A stretch of 9,888 bases of DNA from Rhodospirillales bacterium (GTDB lineage: Bacteria > Pseudomonadota > Alphaproteobacteria > Acetobacterales > Acetobacteraceae), in contig JAGWIL010000047.1 in the NCBI GenBank assembly GCA_028866335.1, forward strand, positions 1 to 9,888. The letters run 5' to 3'. Under the pieces are notes generated by a model. It searched no databases. It had not been told where the DNA came from and saw only the letters and a program-made list of their open reading frames with translations. The position numbers and the translations under genes are program-made. Below are positions 5,071 to 9,888 of the stretch, one piece after another. Within the stretch, counting starts at the first letter, position 1. Each line of letters opens with the position of its first letter.

Positions 5071-6945
5071 ATGAGTGTTCTGCGCCTTGAAGATCTTTCC
5101 TATTCCATTGCGGGCCGCCCGCTGCTGGACCATGCGGCGCTGCTGCTGGATGAAGGCCGCCGCGTGGGGCTCATCGGCCGCAACGGGGCGGGCAAATCCA
5201 CGCTGCTGAAACTTATAGCAGGGGCGATCAAGCCTGATGGCGGTCGGATCATGCTCGGCAACCGGGTGCGGCTGGGCTATGTGGCGCAGGAAGCGCCAGG
5301 CGGCAGCCTCACCCCGCTGGATGTGGTGCTGGCGGCAGATGTTGAGCGTGCCGAGCTGCTGGAAGCCGCCGAACACGCCGAGACGCCCGCTGAAAAGCTG
5401 GCGGAAATTCATGACCGCCTGCTGGCCATCAGTGCGGAGTCTGCCCCCTCCCGCGCGGCGGCCATTCTGGCTGGTCTCGGCTTTAACGAGGAATGGCAGG
5501 CAAGGCCCATGAGCAGCTATTCCGGTGGCTGGCGGATGCGCGTGGCCCTGGCGGCGGTGCTGTTCTCCGAACCTGATTTGCTGCTGCTGGACGAGCCAAC
5601 CAACCATCTGGATTTGGAAGCCACGCTGTGGCTGGAAACCTATTTGCAGAAATTCCCAGGTGCCATCCTACTTGTCAGTCATGACCGGCAATTGCTGGAC
5701 AAGGCCGTGGAGGCGATTGTGCATCTGGATGGCGGCAAGCTGACCATGACGCCCGGCGGCTTCGCGGAATTCGTACGGATTAAAACCGAGCGTGCCTTGC
5801 AGCAGGCCCGCGCGGCGGAAAAAATCGCCGCCCAGCGGGCGCATATGCAAAGCTTCGTGGACCGGTTTCGCGCCAAGGCCACCAAGGCCCGCCAGGCGCA
5901 AAGCCGGCTGAAGGCACTGGAGAAACTGCCGCAGATTGAGGCGGTGGTGGAAGCACACGCCACGCATTTCTCCTTCCCCAGCCCTTCGGAATTGCCGCCG
6001 CCAATGCTCCAGCTTGAGGGCGTGGAGATCGGCTATGACGGCAAGCCGGTGCTTGGCGGTGTATCTTTGCGGATCGACATGGAAGACCGCATTGCGCTGC
6101 TCGGCCAGAACGGCAACGGTAAATCCACTTTGGCGAAACTGCTGGCGGGCAGGCTTTCCGCCATGCGCGGGCGGGAATTCCGGGTGAAGGGCCTGCGCGT
6201 GGGGTATTTCGCCCAGCATCAGGAGGATGACCTGGTGCTGACCGATACACCTTATGAGCATCTGGCGCGGGCTTTGCCGCAGGCGCTTCCCGCCCAGGTG
6301 CGCGCGCAGGCGGCGCGGTTCGGGCTGGATGCGGACAGGGTGAACACGCCGGTTGGCCAGATGTCCGGCGGGGAAAAGGCCCGGCTGTTGCTGGCTTTGG
6401 CCACGCGCGATGCGCCGCATTTGTTGATTCTCGATGAGCCGACCAACCATCTGGATATCGACGCGCGCGATGCGCTGATCAAAGCGCTGACGGATTTCGA
6501 GGGCGCGGTGGTGCTGATCAGCCACGACCCGTATCTGGTGGAGCTGGCCGCGGACCGGCTGGTGCTGGTGGCAAACGGCAAGGCCACGCCGTTTGAGGGC
6601 GATTTGGCCGCCTATGCCGCCAGCATGAGCGAGCGTGCCGCCCCGGCCGCAGGGGCCAAGCCCCAGGACAAGAAAAACGACAAGACTGCAAGGGCCGAGG
6701 CGCGCGCCCGGCTGGCACCGTTGCAAAAGGCGGCCAAGGCGGCGGAAGCCGTGCTCAACAAGCTGACAGCGGAAAAGCAAACGCTGGAAGCAAAACTGGC
6801 GGATGCGGGGATGTACGCGGCGGCCAAAGCAGCGGAGCTAAACAAGGTCACGTTGCGCTTAGGCGCGTTGAAAAACGAGATTGAAACCGCCGAGGGTGCC
6901 TGGCTGGAAGCCGCCGAGGCGTTAGAGTGCGATGACATGAGATGA
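5071..6945 (+). CDS. ABC-F family ATPase (YheS/ABCF3-like), ribosome-associated
   Basis: A 624-residue soluble protein with two ABC cassettes and no membrane segment, the ABC-F architecture. ABC-F proteins bind the ribosomal E site and rescue or modulate translation; some protect against antibiotics. Cassette 1: Walker A GRNGAGKST (36-44), signature YSGGWRMRV (150-158), Walker B LLLLDEPTNHLD (170-181), switch SHD at about 203-205. The inter-domain P-site linker is at about 240-300, including VDRFRAKATKARQAQSRLK, a signature of the YheS/Uup side of the family. Cassette 2: Walker A GQNGNGKST (345-353), signature MSGGEKARL (431-439), Walker B LLILDEPTNHLD (451-462), SHD (484-486). A Lys/Ala/Glu-rich coiled coil fills about 530-615. 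All catalytic residues are present. The frame opens at 5002, but the first domain strand starts at ATG 5071, which I use. The YheS-like linker and lack of a drug-resistance context favour a housekeeping translation factor. Confidence 0.93.
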   Translation: MSVLRLEDLSYSIAGRPLLDHAALLLDEGRRVGLIGRNGAGKSTLLKLIAGAIKPDGGRIMLGNRVRLGYVAQEAPGGSLTPLDVVLAADVERAELLEAAEHAETPAEKLAEIHDRLLAISAESAPSRAAAILAGLGFNEEWQARPMSSYSGGWRMRVALAAVLFSEPDLLLLDEPTNHLDLEATLWLETYLQKFPGAILLVSHDRQLLDKAVEAIVHLDGGKLTMTPGGFAEFVRIKTERALQQARAAEKIAAQRAHMQSFVDRFRAKATKARQAQSRLKALEKLPQIEAVVEAHATHFSFPSPSELPPPMLQLEGVEIGYDGKPVLGGVSLRIDMEDRIALLGQNGNGKSTLAKLLAGRLSAMRGREFRVKGLRVGYFAQHQEDDLVLTDTPYEHLARALPQALPAQVRAQAARFGLDADRVNTPVGQMSGGEKARLLLALATRDAPHLLILDEPTNHLDIDARDALIKALTDFEGAVVLISHDPYLVELAADRLVLVANGKATPFEGDLAAYAASMSERAAPAAGAKPQDKKNDKTARAEARARLAPLQKAAKAAEAVLNKLTAEKQTLEAKLADAGMYAAAKAAELNKVTLRLGALKNEIETAEGAWLEAAEALECDDMR

Positions 6946-6970
6946 CCCCGCAAAGCGGATCAACCTCATG
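6936..6970 (+). terminator. Hairpin overlapping the ABC-F stop codon, possible terminator
   Basis: CATGAG (6936-6941) pairs with CTCATG (6965-6970). Inside it, TGA pairs with TCA and CCGC-AAA-GCGG forms a tight tip. This gives an interrupted stem over 35 nt that includes the TGA stop. No clean T-tract follows (TCTGAATTGCC), so it could be an mRNA-stabilising 3' hairpin rather than a terminator. Confidence 0.35.
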
Positions 6971-6980
6971 TCTGAATTGC

Positions 6981-7020
6981 CCTCTACTTTATTAATTTAG
7001 AGGTGGTTAGCTAAGCCACC
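6981..7020. repeat. Two adjoining inverted repeats between the convergent ABC-F and deoR-type genes
   Basis: CCTCTA (6981-6986) pairs with TAGAGG (6998-7003) around an 11-nt AT-rich loop. GGTGG (7002-7006) pairs with CCACC (7016-7020) around a core holding the deoR-type stop codon. The arms share two bases, so the hairpins are mutually exclusive. They probably serve as transcription ends for the convergent genes, but neither has a standard U-tract. Confidence 0.4.
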
Positions 7021-7775
7021 AGCAGCTTCACCCGGTTGCTTTCCAGCGTTCTGCGCAGCCCGGCAGGGGGCGCTGCATCCGTGACCAGGGTATTAACCTG
7101 CGGCCAATCCGCAAAGCGGGTGGAGAAAGGCTGGTTGAATTTGCTTTGGTCCGCGGCGACGATGCATTTTGCTGCGCGGCTCAGCATCGCCGTGTTCACG
7201 GCAGCTATCTCGGGCAAAGCGTGGCTGGGTCCGTCGCCGGTTAGGCCGCTGGCGCCCAGAATCACGCAATCCGCGTAGAGGCTTTGCAGAAACACGATGG
7301 CGTGGCCGCCTGTCGTGCTGGCTTTCGCGGAATGGTACAGGCCGGGGATCATCATCACCTCAACCAGATGGTTCACCCCCACCGCCGCCGCCACCGCGAA
7401 GGAATGAGTAACAACGGTTATATTCTTAAGCCGCGCCGCGATCTGCCGCGCCACATGCACAGCGGTTGCCCCGCTACCAATAAGCAGAATGCGCGCATCT
7501 GCCACCTCATCCACGGTGGCTTTGGCGATACGTTGGCGTTCGGCCAACAGCAGCTCTTTGCGTTCTGCCGTGCTGTGGGGGGCGGCACCCAGTTTCTGTA
7601 CCGCGCCGCCGTAAGTCCGGCTTAGCAGCCCGGCACGGGTAAGCTCTTCAAAGTCCCGGCGAATTGTCTCCGTGGAAACCCCGAGCTGATGGGCGAGTCC
7701 GGCAACTCTTACGCTCGAAGTATCGCTGAGCGTAGCGAGGATTTTCGCGTGCCGTTCCCGTTTCTCCTGCTTCAT
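7011..7775 (-). CDS. DeoR/GlpR-family transcriptional regulator
   Basis: A 254-residue cytoplasmic repressor-type regulator. The N-terminal HTH (about 1-60) has the family pattern RVAGLAHQLGVSTETIRRD followed by RAGLLSRTYGGAV. The rest is the DeoR C-terminal sensor domain, which binds phosphorylated sugars or polyols: ILLIGSGATAVHVAR (96-110, replacing the common D-S/G-G-T-T phosphate loop), ITVVTHSFAVAAAV, VILGASGLTGDG (171-182) and KCIVAADQSKF (203-213). Length is standard (about 250). The ATG at 7775 has GGTGGG 4-9 nt upstream. It is alone on its transcript and no sugar kinase, transporter or dehydrogenase is adjacent, so the effector and targets cannot be assigned. The truncated flavoprotein 2.5 kb upstream belongs to a family often linked to DeoR/GlpR-type regulators. 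Confidence 0.92.
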   Translation of the reverse strand: MKQEKRERHAKILATLSDTSSVRVAGLAHQLGVSTETIRRDFEELTRAGLLSRTYGGAVQKLGAAPHSTAERKELLLAERQRIAKATVDEVADARILLIGSGATAVHVARQIAARLKNITVVTHSFAVAAAVGVNHLVEVMMIPGLYHSAKASTTGGHAIVFLQSLYADCVILGASGLTGDGPSHALPEIAAVNTAMLSRAAKCIVAADQSKFNQPFSTRFADWPQVNTLVTDAAPPAGLRRTLESNRVKLLVA

Positions 7776-7801
7776 TCGCCCACCCGCCTAGATTGAGGGC
7801 G

Positions 7802-7830
7802 AGTATGATTGCCAGTGCGGAATTATGCAA
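7802..7830 (-). promoter_or_regulatory. Candidate sigma70-type promoter of the deoR-type gene
   Basis: On the minus strand TTGCAT (7830-7825) and CATACT (7807-7802, 4/6) are spaced by exactly 17 bp. A start near 7795 would leave a leader of about 20 nt with the GGTGGG ribosome site. A short palindrome, TGGAA-T-TTCCA (7835-7845), lies just upstream of the -35 and could be a regulator site. Confidence 0.5.
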
Positions 7831-7910
7831 TTGTTGGAATTTCCACATTTTTGGTTCAAGTGGCGCTAGCGTGTAACAAAACGAGACGCCGCTGGTTAAC
7901 GCCTGCGTGG

Positions 7911-8489
7911 TTAGGCAAATTTAAGAATTAAAAATCCGCCCACCAGTAACAGGGCGAACAGCCCGGTGACCAACCCCAGCCGCTTCTCGATAAAAACCCG
8001 TGCCGGTTCGCCAAAAAAGCGCAGCAACACGGCCTCCAGCAAAAACCGGGTGCCGCGGGTGATGAAGCTGAGCCCCATGAAAGCCCAGAAATTAAATTTT
8101 GCCGCGCCAGCCGCGATGGTGACGATTTTATACGGAATCGGCGTCAGCCCTTTGATGAGGATGATGGCGGCACCGTATTCGGCGAATTTATGCTGAAACG
8201 CCGTAAAAGCGGCTTCGTAATGGTAAAAATTGATGATCGGCTGCGCAAGCTTTGCGAGCAGGGCATAGCCGATGCCATAGCCGATAGCCCCGCCCAGCAC
8301 GCTGCCTGCCGTGGCGATGAGCGCGTAAACCAGAGCGCGGCACGGCTTTGCCAGTGCCATGGGAATAAGCAGCGCATCCGGTGGCAGCGGGAACACGCTG
8401 GCTTCCGCCATTGCCACGAAAAACAGCCAGATCGGCGCGGTGGGCTTGGCGCTTAAAGCCAGCAGGCGGTCGTAAAGGCCCCTCAGCAC
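7911..8489 (-). CDS. DedA/YqaA-family membrane protein (VTT domain)
   Basis: A 192-residue integral membrane protein of the DedA/VTT superfamily (PF09335-like, YqaA subgroup). Members act as lipid-flipping or membrane-homeostasis proteins; some recycle undecaprenyl phosphate or flip phosphatidylethanolamine, but this one's substrate is not evident. Motifs: E29 and FPLPPDALLIPM (33-44) in the first re-entrant region, GGAIGYGIGY (66-75), KGLTPIPYKIVTIAAG (113-128) in the second re-entrant loop, then FITRGTRF (142-149) with the conserved arginines. A last hydrophobic helix spans about 172-190. The start is GTG at 8489; AGGA lies about 9 nt upstream, inside the end of surA. Only 4 bp separate it from the surA stop, so it is almost certainly co-transcribed and perhaps translationally coupled. 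Other alphaproteobacteria more often have pdxA or rsmA here. Confidence 0.9.
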   Translation of the reverse strand: MLRGLYDRLLALSAKPTAPIWLFFVAMAEASVFPLPPDALLIPMALAKPCRALVYALIATAGSVLGGAIGYGIGYALLAKLAQPIINFYHYEAAFTAFQHKFAEYGAAIILIKGLTPIPYKIVTIAAGAAKFNFWAFMGLSFITRGTRFLLEAVLLRFFGEPARVFIEKRLGLVTGLFALLLVGGFLILKFA

Positions 8490-8493
8490 CCGA

Positions 8494-9789
8494 TTAGTCC
8501 TGCAGAATCACGGAGCGGTGGCGGAGCTGGTCCATCATCTGCTCGGATTCCAGCTCCACACGCCGGTCGACGATCATGTTGGCGATCTGGTTATCCGGCG
8601 GCAGCTGCGCCTTTTCCTGGCTGCGTGAGCAGATCATCACCACCGAAACGCCTGTTGCCTGCACCAGCGGGCGGCTGAGCGTGTTGAGCGGCAATTGTGC
8701 CAGCACCTGCTGGAAGGCGGGCGGAGTAACGGTGGCAAGGTTCACCGGCCCAGGGTTGGCGGGCTGGATGTTGCCATAGCTGGCATTCAGCGCCTGCACG
8801 GCGTTGCAGCTATTGGCTTTTTGGGCTTTAGCCATGAACTGGGTGATGAAATTGATCTGCACCTGGCCAAGCTGCCCGCCCGTAACCGGCTGCGGGTATT
8901 GGCCATAGGCCTGGCGGATATCCAGGATGGTTTGCATCTGGTTGCCGATATCATGCGTCTCCAGAAGCTGCACGACATCATACCCGCCCGGCACCCGGAT
9001 GGGGTTGGAAATCGCCCCCACGGGCATCTGCTTCACCGTTGCGGCTACTGCCGGGTCTAGCTGGTTAAGCTGCACAAAGCCGAGGTCGCCGCCGGAAAGT
9101 GCTGTCTGCGCTTGCGAGAATTGCGCCGCGACGACGGGGAAGGGCGCGCCCTGGCGAAGCTGAGCGATGACCGTGTTGGCGAAATTCTGTGCCGGGGTTT
9201 CGTCGCTCGGGTCTGTTACGGGGATGAAGATTTCGGCCAGATGGTAGCGGGTGGCGCCAAGGCTCGCCTGCAAGGCGGCTTTCTGCGCCGTGAGGTCACC
9301 CGGCGTGGGCGTTAGCCCCGGCCCCAGCACCTTATGCAGCACCTGCTGCCAGCCGATGCTGGTGCGCAACTGCGAGAGCAAGGTGGCATAAGGCACGCCC
9401 GCGGCTTCCAGCTTGGCTTGCAGGCCGCCAGCGGGCAGGCCGTTGCCCTGTTCGATATGCGAAATCGCATCCGCCAGGTCTTGCGAGGAGACATTGATGC
9501 CAAGCTTGTCGATCTCCTGCTGCTGCAAGGTTTCGTCGATAAGCTGCTTGCTTACCTGCGGAAAAAGTCGATGAATCACATCCGGCGTGGGCTGCATACC
9601 AAGGGAGAGGGCCAGCAGCCGCGCCCGTGCCGAAACATCCTGGGTGGTGATAACCTGGCCGTTGACCACCGCTGTCATCCCGGCGGAATCTGGCGCCTGC
9701 ATGGGTGCGGGCGTGGGCGCGGCGCTTTGCGCCAGGGCGGGGGCGGCGCAAACCGTGGCAAGAAGGGCGGCGCGGAGCAGGAATTTCAT
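8494..9789 (-). CDS. surA: SurA-type periplasmic chaperone / peptidyl-prolyl isomerase
   Basis: A 431-residue periplasmic protein that escorts unfolded outer-membrane proteins to the BAM complex. The signal peptide is MKFLLRAALLATVCAAPALA, cleaved before Q21. An Ala/Pro-rich linker follows, then the SurA N-terminal domain (about 38-155, starting TAVVNGQVITTQDV). A clear parvulin (PpiC) domain spans about 181-278: RYHLAEIFIP, then GGDLGFVQLNQLDP, VGAISNPIRVPGGYDVVQLLE. A second, divergent parvulin-like unit (about 308-391) keeps the outline (LPLNTLSRPLVQATGVSVVMICSR) but not the GGDLG core; E. coli SurA also has two units. C328 and C387 are the only cysteines of the mature protein, so a disulfide is possible. 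A C-terminal helix (about 400-425) completes the chaperone core. The ATG overlaps the lptD stop (ATGA), which confirms the start. Length and neighbours match surA of other alphaproteobacteria. Confidence 0.93.
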   Translation of the reverse strand: MKFLLRAALLATVCAAPALAQSAAPTPAPMQAPDSAGMTAVVNGQVITTQDVSARARLLALSLGMQPTPDVIHRLFPQVSKQLIDETLQQQEIDKLGINVSSQDLADAISHIEQGNGLPAGGLQAKLEAAGVPYATLLSQLRTSIGWQQVLHKVLGPGLTPTPGDLTAQKAALQASLGATRYHLAEIFIPVTDPSDETPAQNFANTVIAQLRQGAPFPVVAAQFSQAQTALSGGDLGFVQLNQLDPAVAATVKQMPVGAISNPIRVPGGYDVVQLLETHDIGNQMQTILDIRQAYGQYPQPVTGGQLGQVQINFITQFMAKAQKANSCNAVQALNASYGNIQPANPGPVNLATVTPPAFQQVLAQLPLNTLSRPLVQATGVSVVMICSRSQEKAQLPPDNQIANMIVDRRVELESEQMMDQLRHRSVILQD

Positions 9790-9888
9790 AGGGCGTTAAA
9801 TCCAACGGTTCCGAGGGTTTTGAAATTGAACTGCAGAAGCACCAGCGTGCTGCCATTGTCCAGGTTGAACGAGGTGAAACGTTTGTAG
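9786..9888 (-). CDS. lptD: LptD (LPS-assembly outer-membrane protein), C-terminal fragment
   Basis: On the minus strand an open frame enters from the right edge (first full codon 9887-9885) and gives 33 residues, beginning YKRFTSFNLDNGSTL and ending FKTLGTVGFNAL, before TGA at 9788-9786. This matches the kind of last two beta strands expected of the LptD barrel, and lptD is the usual gene directly upstream of surA in alphaproteobacteria. LptD with LptE inserts lipopolysaccharide into the outer leaflet. The stop overlaps the surA start by 4 bp (ATGA), showing tight coupling. Most of the gene lies beyond the window; the assignment rests on this short tail and on synteny. Confidence 0.75.
   Translation of the reverse strand, partial: YKRFTSFNLDNGSTLVLLQFNFKTLGTVGFNAL

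Noticed and set aside
5668..6780. 370-codon open frame on the minus strand
   Set aside because: It is antisense to the ABC-F ATPase, whose Walker and signature motifs are all intact; the antisense translation shows no recognisable family.

Overview
The window (9,888 bp, GC-rich, almost fully coding) looks like chromosomal DNA of an alphaproteobacterium. The lptD-surA junction, the H117-type 140-aa nucleoside diphosphate kinase, the caa3_CtaG-type protein and the codon use would fit an acetic-acid-bacterium-like group (Acetobacteraceae), but that placement is an inference. I see no tRNA, rRNA, CRISPR array, transposase or integrase. The largest gene-free gaps are only about 160 bp (1740-1902) and 135 bp (7776-7910).

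Layout. (1) 1-1739, minus: a TpsB/FhaC-type outer-membrane transporter, essentially complete; only the last base of its final codon and the stop fall outside the window. (2) 1740-1902: an AT-rich divergent promoter region with a cluster of AGGTT/AACCT motifs. (3) 1903-2196, plus: a small PAAR spike-tip protein with no other type VI genes in view. It converges with a minus-strand pair (4) made of an Lrp/AsnC-family regulator overlapping a caa3_CtaG-type membrane protein by 8 bp. (5) 3723-4514, plus: a short FAD-binding oxidoreductase, divergent from lrp across a 15-bp palindrome. It appears to be an internally deleted member of a normally larger family. (6) A perfect 13-bp-stem bidirectional terminator, then (7) ndk (minus) divergent from (8) an ABC-F ATPase (plus). 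(9) A DeoR/GlpR-type regulator (minus) with its own promoter. (10) A tightly packed minus-strand operon, lptD(end)-surA-dedA-like, running from the right edge to 7911.

How the genes relate. The lptD/surA pair serves outer-membrane biogenesis: SurA chaperones unfolded outer-membrane proteins, among them LptD. A TpsB barrel such as the one at the left end would be a plausible client. TpsB and PAAR both belong to protein-export machines (type Vb and type VI) and share one regulatory gap. The Lrp-type regulator probably controls itself, ctaG and possibly the divergent flavoprotein. The truncated flavoprotein and the DeoR/GlpR regulator belong to families often found together in glycerol-phosphate/polyol loci, so they may be remnants of such a locus.

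Most of the window is ordinary housekeeping and accessory DNA. I did not find a clearly new multi-gene system. The observations most worth following up are the internally deleted flavoprotein, the palindrome between lrp and that gene, and the orphan PAAR gene divergent from tpsB.
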